64,000 nucleotides of DNA. Source: Ichthyophis bannanicus. Taxonomy: Eukaryota > Chordata > Amphibia > Gymnophiona > Ichthyophiidae. The notes beneath the pieces are model-generated. The model was not told the DNA's origin. It did not search any database and saw only the letters and a list, made by a program, of their open reading frames with translations. Below are positions 32,215 through 43,639 of the stretch, in pieces. Each line of letters starts with the position of its first letter. The first letter of the stretch is position 1. The stretch is taken from assembly GCA_033557465.1 (NCBI GenBank), contig CM066033.1, forward strand, positions 911,116,808-911,180,807, read 5' to 3'. The translations under genes and the position numbers were made by a program.

Positions 32215-34480
32215 CTCAAATATGGATAAACCTGGCCTCAAGGTGTTTAAGTAAGTTCCCCAAAATGTGTGGCGGTACTATATCCGTCACCGACACCCAT
32301 GACTGGTGTCCTCAAATGTTTAGGGCCCTTGTACCATTCCATCAAAGATTGTATATGTCCGCTTCCATGAATGTCTAAGAGAGGTCGACGAGAACCGAGC
32401 TGCTAAGCTCAGTACCCTGTTTCCCTCTGATAGCAGCTTTCGATGGCATTGAACATCTTCTCCATGGCTGCTTTCTTCCTCACATGGATCTCAGGTAAAC
32501 TAAACATAAATCACAGCTGTTCCTCGAAGGGCAACTCTCCTTCTAAGCATCGAGATGCCTCTGGCCCTGCCCTCGAGGATTCTGCACCGGCCAAAATTAC
32601 CCTGGCGGGAGACCTTCGCGGCTTCTAAAGCATCATCATCAGGGGTTCCCGGATGATCTAGAATGGCGTGGCCTCAACCCGATCTCCTGGGTTGCCATGC
32701 TGCTGGGTACTGGTGGCCTCCACCGCTACCGACTTCCAGGCAAAAAAAATTGGCAGCGTCCATGGATCAGAGTATTCTGTCCATGTAACGCAGTCTGGCG
32801 GCTTTCCTTGTGGGCCATCGACTCCCGTGTAACCGCAACCAGACTACTCCCCGCAGTACCGGGGCTCCCGTATCCGCCATCGTTACCGATCCCAGTACCG
32901 GTGGCAATCGGCATCGGTGTCAGCCAATGCCGGTACCCTGCCCTCTGCAGCCCTCCGGTACCTGATACCCCCCCGATACCGATCTTCCCAATACTGACCC
33001 CCTGGTCTCGGTTACGGGTACTCGGGCTTTGCAAGAGCATCCCGACAGACGATACTTCGATTCCTCTGATGAATCTGAGGATGCGGAACCAGTCTGTCAC
33101 TGCAGCGATGGCTTCTGTTCTTCCACAGATGAGTCCTCTCCTTAAATGAAGGATGTCTCCTCCAGAGGATTTGTCTTTTCAAGACTTTATCAGAGATTTG
33201 GCCTCGGCGTACTCTCGTATTACAGTTAGCCCCAGAGTCAGAGCCTAACGCTAAGTAGTTTAGATATTTTACAATATCCCTAAACTCCGAAAGAGGTCAG
33301 CTTACCTTGCCTATACGTGATATTTTGTATGATCTCATATTAAGATGATGTGGGAAGCACCCTTCTAACCTACCTCCTCCTCATTCTTCGCAGGTTGGAC
33401 ACCATGTATCGTGTCCCTCCTATGTCCTGGTTTCCATAAGACTCCAGCTTTCCTCACCCACATCTATTGTGGTTGAGTCTGCAATGAAAAAGAGTAGAAG
33501 TGCCAAGAGCACATGCCTCTAAAATCCTCCAGGACCGTGAATGTAGAACCCTGGATGCTTTTGGTAAGGAAGAATCTTCCAAGCTTCCATGCTTGCTGAC
33601 AAGAATTAATTGCTTATAGTCTCCTTACATGGGCGCAGTGTTTCTTAAAGAGGTCACTGACGCATTTGCAGACTTTAAGTCCTTTTATGTCTGACATAAA
33701 GGCAAGAATTTTCTCTGTGCGCTCAACAACATGCCGCAGGATGTCTCCAAATTTCCCAAGCCGTGCAGCTTTCGATTCCTTTGAATGCGTCTAAAGCAGA
33801 GCCTCAGCTATAGCTATAGCAGCACGGAGGGTTGCCTGGCTTCAAGCATCTGATTTGGAGACCTGGGTCTAAGATTAATTGGGAAATATCCCTGGTACAC
33901 GTTGAAATCTGTTTGGTAAAGATTGGCAAGCAAAAGCCCATCCAGATGGATGGCTGAAAATTCTGCTTTTGGATAGACCTATCCAAATCTACAGCTGCTC
34001 CTGCTAATAAAAGGTTGTTCAAGAAAACACCTTTTTCAAAGAAGGGGAAGATCCTATCCTGCTTATAGTCAGAGAGCATCTTCTGCAGCTCAGTTTCCCT
34101 TCCAAACGGCACCGCAATCCTCCACAACAGACCAAGGAAAGGCTGCGAGGCCTGCTCCAGCCCAGCAGTCTCAGCCAACCTCAGGGCCGTTGAACTTTCT
34201 GCTAGAGAATTTAGCCTTTCTGGGCTCTAGAAGAACCAGAGCCCTCCACCATTCCAGGAAGGCTATGTCCACTTTGCTCCCCATGGGGGCAAATCACATC
34301 AGAGCAGTGGACCTCTACTCTCCATCATAAAGAGAGGGGTACAACTGCTTCATTTTTCCATGTTGCCGCCCTCTCACAAAGAGTGCACCAGTTCCATTGA
34401 ACTGGTGCACTCTTGAAGGACTAGAAAAAGGGACGGTTTTACTTCTGGAGAGAGTATCTGCAACTGTGAGTATATACTTC
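32215..34480 (+). pseudogene. DIRS gag and gag-RT linker, decayed (copy B)
   Basis: The start (MDKPGLKVFK, 32222) and a CGGTISVTDTHDWC stretch soon after look like the decayed Gag knuckle. Near 34050-34200 the frame reads QRASSAAQFPFQTAP, then PLNFLLENLAFLGSRRTRAL. Next come a broken GANHIR and an SIIKRGVQLLHF block at about 34310-34350, equivalent to the WVLSIIRQGF linker of copy A. Many single-base shifts break it. The CR1 interrupts it at about 34493. Confidence 0.75.
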
Positions 34481-34569
34481 TGGTAATTTTCTAAAAGGAA
34501 TTCTTTGTATTAAAGTCTAACTTACATCTGTGAACCCACTAAATTTTTTGTTTAAATCAGGGTCCAGGG

Positions 34570-35045
34570 CCCTAGTAGCAGCATTTTAAAGTTTAAATTT
34601 AAAACACAGCAGAGAACTTTCTGGTTACATTTCATAACCCAGCAGAGAGCTTTGTAGTTTTAAATTTCATAGTCACTCAGGGCCTATTTAAACCAGCAAG
34701 TACTTTTAGTTTAAATTTAAACATACAGAAGAAGCTTTCTGGTTACATTTGGAAACCCAGCAGAGGCGCTTGTAAGTTTACATTTAATAGTCACGTCAGG
34801 GCCTAGCATCAGAAAAGTACTTTTAGTGTTTAAATTTAAAACACAGAAGATAGCTTTCTGGTTACATTTGGAACCCAGCATGAGCTTGTAGTCTAAATTT
34901 ATAGTCACCCTCAGGGCCTAGCATCAGCAAAGTACTGTTATTAGCTTAAAGTTAAAACACAGAAGAGAGCTTTCTGGATCACTTTAGAACCGCATCAGAG
35001 AGCTTGTAGTTTAAATTTCATAAGAACGTTAGAGCCCTTAGCAGC
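34570..35045 (+). repeat. Four about-117-bp tandem units in the CR1 5' region
   Basis: Each unit runs TTTAAATTTAAAACACAGAA, GAGCTTTCTGG, TACATTTGGAACCCAGCA, GAGCTTGTAGT, ATAGTCAC, CAGGGCCTAGCATCAG, AAGTACT. The four copies diverge by substitutions and small indels. Tandem 5' units commonly carry LINE promoter activity; that role is inferred here. Confidence 0.88.
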
Positions 35046-35459
35046 AGCTGAAGAGCTATAATTTAAATCAAATCAGAATATAGGCTTACCTTCAGCCTCA
35101 TCACAAGACAGGGTAGCTGTGGTAGCCAGCCCTCTTTTAATAAGTGTTTATTTCCCTCCCTCCCTCCCCACGCCCGCCCCCACCCACCCCTGGGATAATC
35201 GTAGCTTTATAGGCACTTACACATCTTAAAAGGCAGGAGGTGCTCTCAGGTGAAGCTCATTACCCAAATACAACATCATAACACTAAGGACCTGAGATTA
35301 GTTAAGCTTCAGGTGCACACAAGGTATATTACACGGATTATTAAGGTACAGTTTTATTAGTATAGATATCCATAGCAACCCTTAGTAAGTAAAGAACTTA
35401 GATCTAAACACAAACTTAAAACTAAGATGCATACAGCCGTCCCAGCAGCGGGATGGGGG

Positions 35460-36370
35460 CTTTGCCCAGTCTTTTGCATTGAGTGTCACATGTATGATTA
35501 TTTCCCTCCCATTTGGTGAGCAGGTCTTACGTGTGCACTAGGTGCAAGGTAGCTCTTTGATCTCAGGGAACGAGTCCGTTCTCTAGAGGCTAAAGTAGCA
35601 GACCTTGAAAGCATAAGACAGACAGAGAGGTACATAGACGAGACCTACAGGATATAGGTCCTGAAGGTCCCAACCGTCCGTCTGGCCCGCATCCCTGTTG
35701 CCATGGAGGAGAGATGTTCACGTAACAGGAGCGCATCACCCTGGTGTGGCAGGAAGTGATCCTGTAACTTAAACTAGGAACCTGTCGCTCCAGGTGATGT
35801 AAAACTCCTCTCGCACCGAGTAAGTTTTCTCCATTGCCAATGTGGCCCATGAGGGAAGGGTTAGGACAGCCGTGTATAGTTGGTGATTCGATCATTAGGG
35901 CATGTAGATAGCTGTGTGGCTGGTGGACGTGAGGATCGCCTGGGTAACACATGCCTGTCCTGGTGCGCAGGTAGCGGACCTGTTTCACGCGCCACCTAGG
36001 ATAAGGTCTTAGATAGTGCTGGGGATGAGTCCTGCTGTTCTTGGGTACATGTCGGCTACCAATGACATAGGCAATGTGGTAGGTAGGTTCTGGAGGCAAA
36101 ATTTAAGGCTTTTAGGTAGGAAGTTGAAATCCAGAACTTCCAGGGTAGCATCTCTCTCCGAAATGCTTCCTGTTCCACGCGCAGGACCCAAAAAGGCATC
36201 ATAGCTCCGGATTCTCAATGCGTGGATGAGACAGTGGTGCAGAGATGAGGGTTTTGGGATTTGTTTTAGGAACTGGGGAACATTCTGGGGAAAGGAGGGG
36301 CTCTTCCGCAGGGATTGGGCTTCACCTTAACCGGGATGGAACCAGCTGCTGGCCATTTAACCTTTAAAAA
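35460..36370 (+). pseudogene. CR1 ORF1 remnant (esterase-like domain)
   Basis: Fragments in shifting frames show a short Cys-containing start near 35480 and a leucine/charge-rich segment (SLEAKVADLE, about 35580). A GDSIIR-like block lies near 35880-35900. A decayed VGTNDIG appears as SATNDIGNVVGRFWRQNLRL at about 36050-36110, and SEMLPVPRAGP at 36155-36190. The order GDS, GTND, SEVLPV is that of the SGNH/esterase domain known from CR1 ORF1. It probably bound RNA or lipid during retrotransposition. It is non-functional because of frameshifts. Confidence 0.65.
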
Positions 36371-36679
36371 GGAGATAGAGCAGCTTTTAAACTAGATAAT
36401 ATGGTGAACGCCGACAGTCCGCCCAAGATCGGATTGTGTTCGGAAGAATTTATCTTTGAAGGATTACTACCTAAAAGCAGAGAGGTTCCACAAAAGAGTA
36501 AAGTAGCCCAAAATGCCCTCAAGTATGTAAGCAGACCGAGCTTTAAAGATCCCATTACCCATATCTAACAATAGCCAATTTAATATGAAATAAAATACAT
36601 TCTCTAAAATGCTTGTATGCAAATGCTAGAAAGTCCTAAAAAATAAGATGGGAGAGTTAGAATATATAGTCACTAAATG

Positions 36680-39620
36680 AAAGGTTAGATATGATTGGAA
36701 TATCAGATACATGGTGGAAGGAGGACAACCCAGTGGGACACTGTGATACCTGGGTACAACTATATCGTAATGATAGAGCTGATCAAATTGGTTGGAGGGG
36801 TTTGCTCTCTATGTTAGAGAGGGCATTGAGGTTCCAGAAAGGATTAAAGTTTTGCAGGAAACAAAATCTGCTGTAGAATCTATATGGATTGAAATTCCAT
36901 GTAAAAAGGGGGAAGGCATGGCATGGGGGTGTACTAGCGAGCGCCTGGGCCAGAATGACCAAATGGATGATGAATTGCTCAAAGAAATCAAGGAAGCTAA
37001 CAAAACTTACAGCGCAGGTAATAATAATGGGTGATTTCAACTACCCTGGTATCGAAAAAACTGGGTCAGTGTCCATGTCCATGACATGCTAGGGAGATAA
37101 AGTTCCTAGAATGAAATAAATGACTGCTTTCTTGAGTAGCAGCTGGTTTCTATGAACCGACCAGAGGGGAAGACATATTAGACCTAGTCCTTAGTGGAAC
37201 CACCAGATCTAGGTGCAAGATATAAGGTTGTTGGGGCGCACTTGGCAATAGTGATCATAGCATGATTGCCTTTGATTTAATTAGTGGGAGGATGTATAGT
37301 AAGGGAAATCCACAGTACTACCTTTTTGTAACTTTCGAAAGGGAGACTATGATAAAATGAGGAAAACAGTTAAGAAAAAACTAAAAGGAGCAGTTGCAAA
37401 GGTTAAAGACGTACATCAGGCTTGGCTGTTGTTGAAAAATACTATCTTGGAAGCCCAGACCAGCTGTAATTCCACGCTTTAAGAACAGTGGAAGGAAGTC
37501 TAAAAAACTGCCAGCATGGTTTTTTTTTTTAAAGGTTGATGTCAGAGAGGCTTTTTGTTGCCAAAAAAGTATCTTTCAGGAAATGGAAAAAAAGAGCCAA
37601 ACGACGAACTTGGAAACAGCACAAGCACTGGCAAGTTAAATGCAAGGCATGTAATAAGAGCAGGTCAAAGGGAGAACTTTGAGAAGAAGCTATCACGCGA
37701 TGCTGCGGAAGCACAAACGGCGAAGTAAAGACCCTTTTTTTTTTTTTTTTTTTTTGGGGGGGGTCTTTTCAAGTACATTCATAGCAAAAAACCTGCTGAG
37801 AGAGTCAGTTGGTCCATTTAGATGATAAATGTGGGTTAAGGAGCACCTAAGAGGCGACAAGGCAGATAGGCGGAGAAGACCTGAATGAATTCTTTGCTTC
37901 AGTCTTTACTGAGGACGATGTAGGGATGTTATCCATGACTGAAGACGTGGTCCTTAAAGGTGCGGAAAGAATTGAAAGAACTATCTATAATCGATAACAT
38001 CCGGAATATGTATTACAACTATTAGATAAACTGAAGAGTAGCAAATCACCTGGGCACTTATGGTATACATCCCAGGGTGTTGAAAGAACTGAAATATGCG
38101 ATAGCAGACCTGCTATTAGTAATCTGTGAACTATCATTAAAATCCATCTCTAATACCTGAAGATTCGGAGGATCGCCAATGTAAACACCAATTTTTAAAA
38201 AGGGTTCCATGGGCTGATCCGGGAAACTACAGTAACTCGTTGGCCGCCTGACATCAGTACCGGGAAAAATGGTAGAAACCATCATAAAGAATAAAATTAC
38301 TCAGCATGTAGTTCATTCCTTAATGGGAAGACAGCCCCATTGCTTTAGACAAGGACTATCTTGTCTTACTAATCTGTTATGTTTTTTTTGAAGGAGTGGA
38401 ATAATCAGGTGGACAAAGGTGAGTCGGTTGATATTGTGTATCTGGACTTTCAGAAAGCCTTTGACAAAGTCCCTCAGGAGAAGCACGTTTTGGAAAAAAA
38501 AAAAAATACAAAAAAAAGAAAAAAAGAAAAAAAAAAAAAACAAAGAGTCATGGGATAGGAGGCAGTGTACTATTGTGGATCAGGAACTGGTTAAAAGATA
38601 GAAAGCCAGAGGGTAGGGCTAATGGACACTTTTCCCAATGAGAAAAATGAATAGTGTGTACCCCAGGGATCTGTGCTGGGTCCCGCTGCTTTGAACATAT
38701 TCATCAATGACCTGGAAAAGGAATTAACGAGTGAGATTATCAAATTTGCAGATGACACAAAACTATTTAAAGTTTGTTAAAACCCAAGAGGATTGTGGAA
38801 AATTGCAAGAGTGGGATCTTGATAAATTGGAAGACTGGGCATCGAAGATGTAATGGCCCGATGAAATTGTAATGTGGACAAGTGCAAGGTTATGCACCTA
38901 GGGAAAGAACAACCCAAATCTATGGTTCCCCGATGGCAAGGTTCCACATTAGGAATCACCACCCAGGAAAAAGATTTATGCGTCATTGTTGATAACCATG
39001 TTAAACACCCTCGGCCGAGTGTGTCAGCAGTGGCCAAGAGAGCAAATTAGATTCTAGGTATGATAAAGCAAAGGAATGGAAAATCGAAACAAGAGATATT
39101 ATAATGCCTCTATATTGTTTCCATGGTGAGACCGCACCTTGAATATTGTGTGGCAATTTTGGTCCGCGTCCGTATCTTAAAAAGGATATTAGCGATTTTA
39201 GAAAAGTTTCATCAGAGAAGAGGCCACCAAAATGGTAAAGGGGATGGAAGGATACTCCTAATGAAGAAAGGCTAAAAAGGTTAGGGCTCTTTAACCTGGA
39301 AAAGAGACGGCTGATGGGTAGATATGATAGAAGTCTATAAATTAATGAACAGAGTGGAATGGGTAAATGTAGATCGATGTTTGTTTACCTTATCAGAATA
39401 TAGACAGACTAGGGGACATGCAATGAAGCTACAGGGTCCAAACTATTTGAAGACTAATACACGAAAATATTTTTTCACCCCCAACGTGTATCAAACTCTG
39501 GAATTTTGTTTACTCTGGGGGAGATGTAGTAAAGGCTGTTTAGTGTAGCTGGGTTTTAACAAAAGGTTTGGATCCCAGTTCCTGGAGAGAAAGGTCCATA
39601 AACCATTATTAAGGCAAGGG
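36680..39620 (+). pseudogene. CR1 ORF2 remnant: AP endonuclease and reverse transcriptase
   Basis: The endonuclease starts with IGISDTWWKEDN (36694) and has IMGDFNYPGIEKTGS at 37026-37068, including the catalytic GDFN. The RT shows LKSSKSPG (38030), VDIVYLDFQKAFDKVPQ (38427-38480) with the first catalytic Asp, VPQGSVLGPAAFNIFINDLE (38660-38720) and IKFADDTKLFK (38740-38770) with the catalytic Asp pair. C-terminal blocks such as YLKKDI follow. Poly(A)/poly(T) runs at 37738-37760 and 38480-38540 and many indels break the frame. Confidence 0.88.
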
Positions 39621-39799
39621 ACCCAGGATATCAATGCTTGAACCAAATACACGCATTGTGGAACCTGTGTCCCTTTGGGGAAACTGCTAGGTGTACATAT
39701 GACCTGGATTGGCCACTGTTGGAAACAGAATACTGGGGCTTGATGGACCTTCGGTCTGACCCAGTATGGCATATCTTTATGTTTCTTATGTTCGTAATT

Positions 39800-40480
39800 T
39801 CTCCAACCTCCCCTCCTCAGCCTAATTTAGGAGCAGGAGGTTTGCCACTCTTCTAGCCCAAGGGGCAGTAGAGGAAGGTTGCCCTTTTCAACAACCGGGC
39901 ACAGGGTTCTTACTCCCCCTATTTTCTTATCCCCAAAGAAAACAGGGGGCTTCAGACCCATTTTAGATCTTAGAGAATTGAACAGATCTCCTAAGTCCAA
40001 AGAAAAATTCAAGATGGTTTCTCTCGGGAACTTTGGCTGCCATATCCTTCAGAGTCAGGATTGGCGTGTTCTCTAGATCTCAAGGATGCGTATACTCATG
40101 TTTCTCCATACCATCCAACCTCACAGAAGATTTCCTTCGGTTTCCGTTTTTTCCCCAGGAGAAGCACTACTATCAATACAGAGTGTCCCCTTTGGCCTTG
40201 CCTCTCACCAAGGGTGTTTCACAAAATGCATGTCAGTGGGTGGTTTTGCCTGCCTGCTTTTCTTCTGCGCACCCTGGTAATATTTGTCTTCCCCTACTGG
40301 GACGACTGGCTCATGTCGAGTCTCCCACTCAATCAGAGGCCCGGACTGCCTCTAACCTTGCACAATGCTTATCCTTCAATACTTAGGGCTGGTACTAAAC
40401 ATCCCAAAATCCAATTTGGATCCCTACTCAGTCCCTTGGGATTTTTATAGGGGCATTGCTGGATACCACAAAGGCAAGGC
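39800..40480 (+). pseudogene. DIRS reverse transcriptase remnant (copy B)
   Basis: Broken frames give PKKTGGFRPILDLRELNRSP (39935-39990), SLDLKDAYTHV (40065-40097) with the catalytic Asp, HYYQYRVSPLAL (40160-40200) and FPYWDDWLMSSLP (40290-40330). The last is the YxDD block with Leu replaced by Trp. This is the same RT type as copy A. Its upstream linker lies before the CR1 insert. Confidence 0.9.
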
Positions 40481-40689
40481 CTTTCTTTCCCCAGGCCCGT
40501 TGCCTTCGCTTGATGCATTTAGCTTCTCAAGCATAGTTGAAACCCCTACTCACTGCTCGATGAGATGTGACAGTTTCTAGGCCACATTGCTTCCACCGTT
40601 CTTGTGGTACCATAATGCTCGCCGTCACATGAGAGCATCTCAGTGGACTTTAGCCACCCCATTTACCTAGGCATTAGGCTGCCTGGCAG

Positions 40690-41340
40690 AACAAAATAGC
40701 AAACACAAAAGTTGCCCTCAGTTTGTCCCCGCCAGTGGTGGAAGTCCCCTCATAACCTCTTGCTGTGGTGTGTGCCCTGTTTAACAGCCTCTACCCCAGG
40801 CAACTCTTACAACAGATGCTTCTCCAATGGGCTGGGAGCTCATCTTCAAGACCGTCTCTCCACCCAGGGGCATCTGTCCCCCACAGGAGACTTGTCCCCT
40901 TCCACATCAATCTCTGGAAACTCAGAGCAATCTTCCTTGCTCTAAGAGTTTTTCCACACCCTGCCCTCAGACCATAAGACAGTCCTTTGTCCACACGGAC
41001 AAATCAGGTAGCCGTGTTCTACATAAACAAGGCCGGGAGGCATTGGCTCCTCTGTCACTTTGGCAACGAAAGCTCCTGCGACTGTGCGGCCCTCGCCATA
41101 GAGCATCACATTCATCTTCTGGCAGTCTATTCTTCTCAGGGTTCAAAACTCTTGGGCAGACAGACTCAGTCGATTTCTGCCTTCCACACTCTGGTCCCTA
41201 CATATTGCCCAGGTCTCCAAAGTTTTTCAAATTTGGTTGAACCCCTGACATAGACCTCGTTGCAAAATCCGTGGAATGCCAAACTTCCCTCGGTTTCTGT
41301 TCCAGAACTCACGGCTCAGGCAAGGGATGCTTTCCTCCTT
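40690..41340 (+). pseudogene. DIRS RNase H remnant (copy B)
   Basis: Remnant blocks across frames: TDASPMGW (40809-40835), INLWKLRAIFLALRVF (40906-40952) and VHTDKSGSRVLHKQG (40990-41035). The first Asp, the Glu-position segment (LELRA, here LWKLRA) and the second Asp of an RNase H fold can be placed in order. NSWADRLSRFLP at about 41150-41180 closes the domain. RNase H would remove RNA from RNA-DNA hybrids. Confidence 0.82.
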
Positions 41341-41729
41341 CACTGGGGTCAAGACTTTCCTGTATGCCTTTCCCCAACCCATCACCCCTAATTCCCAAAA
41401 CCCTATTCAAGCTTCAGAGAGGACAGAGGCCACATGATTCTCATAGCTCCACATGGGCCACTGCAAGTGTGGTACCCTCTGCTTCTACATCTCTCTCCAA
41501 TCTCCCTCCATAGGAGGTAGGGTCTGCTCCAGACCATCCTCTTCTCAGGCGACGGAAAGTTGTGGCATCCCAATCCCCAGTCTCTGCATCTCAGGGACTT
41601 TGGTTGCTGGAAGGCTTAGATCTCCAGGATCTTCCTCTGTTCTCTCTCAGAAAGTAAAAGATGTTTCTTCTTCAAGCTTCCAGAACACCTTCCACTAGAT
41701 GTTCTTACGCCTTCAAGTGGAAAAGGTGT

Positions 41730-42740
41730 GACCATCTGTTGGTTCTGAAAAGGGTCTTAACCCCCGTGCCATACCTCTGGAATCGTTGCTGGAGGTATCT
41801 CCTTCATCTGTCGATGCGGGCCTTAAGACAAAGTCAGTAAGAGTCCATCTGAGTCCTATTGCATCTTCACTCAAGCCCTCTCCGACTGGACAACCTGTTT
41901 CCTCTCATCTCCGGTGTCCCAGGGTTTTTCATGAGAGGCCTCCTTTGTAAACAACGCCTCCCATTAGACCACCACCGGTGGCATGGGACTTAAAAATTTG
42001 GTTCTTGGTTTCAGCGTATTAAGCCGCCGTTTGAACCTTTCAGCTACACCGCCTTGAAATACCTACCTTTCTTGGAAGGTTATCTTTCTCATTGCAATCA
42101 CATCAGCATGCCGCATCAGTGAATTGCATAGCACTATTAGCTAATCCACCTTATTACAAGGTTCCATTCAGAGATGCTGCAGCTGGAAGGTCAGTATCCT
42201 TAAGAAAACTAATCCACCTTTTATGCCCTAAGGTGTGCTAGCGGAGGGAGAGAAAGCCTCTTTCACCTCAACCAAGAGGTCTACCTACCTGTCTTTTTTT
42301 CCAGGACCTCCTGCATCTGGTGCAGAGAGGTATCTTCATTACCCTGGACTGTAAAAGATCTCTAGCTTTTCACTTACAGAAGGTACACCAGCAACACTAG
42401 AAAAGTCTTCTCAACTCATTTGTTGCTTTTGATCCCTGCTCATTTGGGACCAACCGACATCCTCAAGATACACCTTTTCCACCTGGATTAAGGTCTGACC
42501 CATGTCTTTCTTTTCAACTATCATATCAAAAACATTTCTCTGGAGGAGCCATTTCACAGCTCACAATGTGAGAGCCATGGCAGACCCCCCCCCCCCCCTT
42601 TTATCCAAAGTGGGCTCCTCTAGAACTCATAGTTGGTCTATCCACGACATCTGTCGATCAGACCACTTGGGCCTCGGTTCATACCTTACACAGCCCTATT
42701 ATTCAACTGCTTGGACCAATGACTTCCCGCTGTGATGCCT
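41730..42740 (+). pseudogene. DIRS tyrosine recombinase remnant (copy B)
   Basis: The N-terminal part reads MRGLLCKQRLPLDHH then a broken WDLxxVL block near 41990. The catalytic C terminus has FTAHNVRAMA at 42558-42587, the HxxR signature, and about 40 codons later HDICRSDHLGLGSYLTQPYY (42640-42708), where the final tyrosines match the nucleophile position. This enzyme defines DIRS elements and joins the circular intermediate to target DNA. A run of 11 or more C at 42587 and other shifts break the frame. Confidence 0.82.
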
Positions 42741-42901
42741 TGTTGGTCAGGCCTGTTCTCAAACGCGCTGTTACATACTAAATCAACTCCTACCCCTCAT
42801 CCCTCCTTGATGCCGAGAGATCCAGGTGGGGAAGTGCAGGCCCTCTTCCAGGGAACACTGTGAGACTTATGGGCTCTCTCCTGGCAGCAAAAGCTAGGAG
42901 T

Positions 42902-42991
42902 CCCCATATGTGAAGGAACACTCATTCCTCTGCTTGGATTCCTGGAGATAAACACAGTTACTTACCTGTAAATAGTTGATCTCTGGGAACA
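42902..42991 (+). repeat. Internal complementary region (ICR) of DIRS copy B
   Basis: The first half (42903-42944: CCATATGTGAAG, ACTCATTCCTCTGCTTG, CCTGG) is the reverse complement of the element's left end. The second half (42951-42991: CACAGTTACTTACCTGTAA, then CTGGGAACAGCAGGAATA) is the reverse complement of its right end. An ICR spanning both termini is the hallmark of DIRS and is thought to guide circle formation. Confidence 0.9.
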
Positions 42992-43110
42992 GCAGGAATA
43001 AGAAAGTCTTCCACAAACCCACCCACCTCCCCTAGGGAGTATGTCTCTCTCTTTCTTCCTTTGCCCTCTCTCTCCCTCGTTGTCTCAGCGTATTAAAAAC
43101 TCAACTGAGG

Positions 43111-43311
43111 AGAGAGACAGTTGGAAAGGCGGGAGGGCATCACGCAGGGTGCTGTGGGTATGCTCCCAAAAGCTTTCCTGATTGGACGCTGGGGAGCCGA
43201 TTCCCACGCAAGGCTAGCGTTCGAGCGTTAACCAGACGTACCCATATGTGAACTACTTTATTCCTGCTGTTCCCAGAGGATCACCTGTTTACAGGTGTAA
43301 GTAACTGTGCT
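43111..43311 (+). repeat. Right inverted terminal repeat and extension of DIRS copy B
   Basis: Complementary in order to 31805-31966. The extra 35 or so bases (43275-43311, AGGATCACCTGTTTACAGG onward) are not in the left repeat but are represented in the ICR. Confidence 0.9.
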
Positions 43312-43639
43312 TACTCTGCCAGCCCCGGCATTGGTACAAGGGGGCTTGACATCAGAATTGGCCCTGTACATCTGTGAGCCGCAGACCCGCCAACAAGCCG
43401 CCCTGTCTTCCACATCCACGCCACCCCTTTCCCGCCCACATCTAGCTTCTCTCCATAAAAAACTCCCTTTTCATATGGGGAGGCTTGGTTGGGATGGGAA
43501 AGGCAGAGATTGAAATAGCAGGGATGAGCATCCCAACGGGACGGTCCATCCCCTGCTGTTCCATTGGTTCATATAGACCCCATAGTGTCTTGCCGGACCT
43601 GAATGAAATTAACAAAAGACCGTCAGCTTAAAACCTGGC
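43312..43639. other. Unassigned 0.3 kb
   Basis: No recognisable feature between DIRS B and the inverted-arm element. Confidence 0.4.

Larger units (their letters stand above)
34493..39795 (+). mobile_element. CR1 LINE, nearly full length, inserted in DIRS copy B
   Basis: The element has 5' tandem units, ORF1, an AP-endonuclease/RT ORF2 and a 3' end reading CCAGTATGGCATATCTTTAT. DIRS similarity stops before it and resumes after it. GTAATTTTCT at about 34483-34492 and GTAATTTCTC at about 39796 may be the target duplication. All frames are shredded by small indels. A copy of this 3' end, inverted, lies at 3271-4013. Autonomous function is lost. Confidence 0.88.
31805..43311 (+). mobile_element. 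DIRS element, full-length but decayed, split by a CR1 (copy B)
   Basis: Inverted terminal repeats lie at 31805-31966 and 43111-43285, with a right extension to 43311. Gag, RT, RNase H and tyrosine recombinase are in the usual order, and an internal complementary region is at 42902-42991. Removing the CR1 insert (about 34493-39795) leaves roughly 6.2 kb, a normal DIRS size. DIRS integrates through a circular intermediate with a tyrosine recombinase and makes no target duplication; I see none. Frameshifts are dense throughout. Confidence 0.92.
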
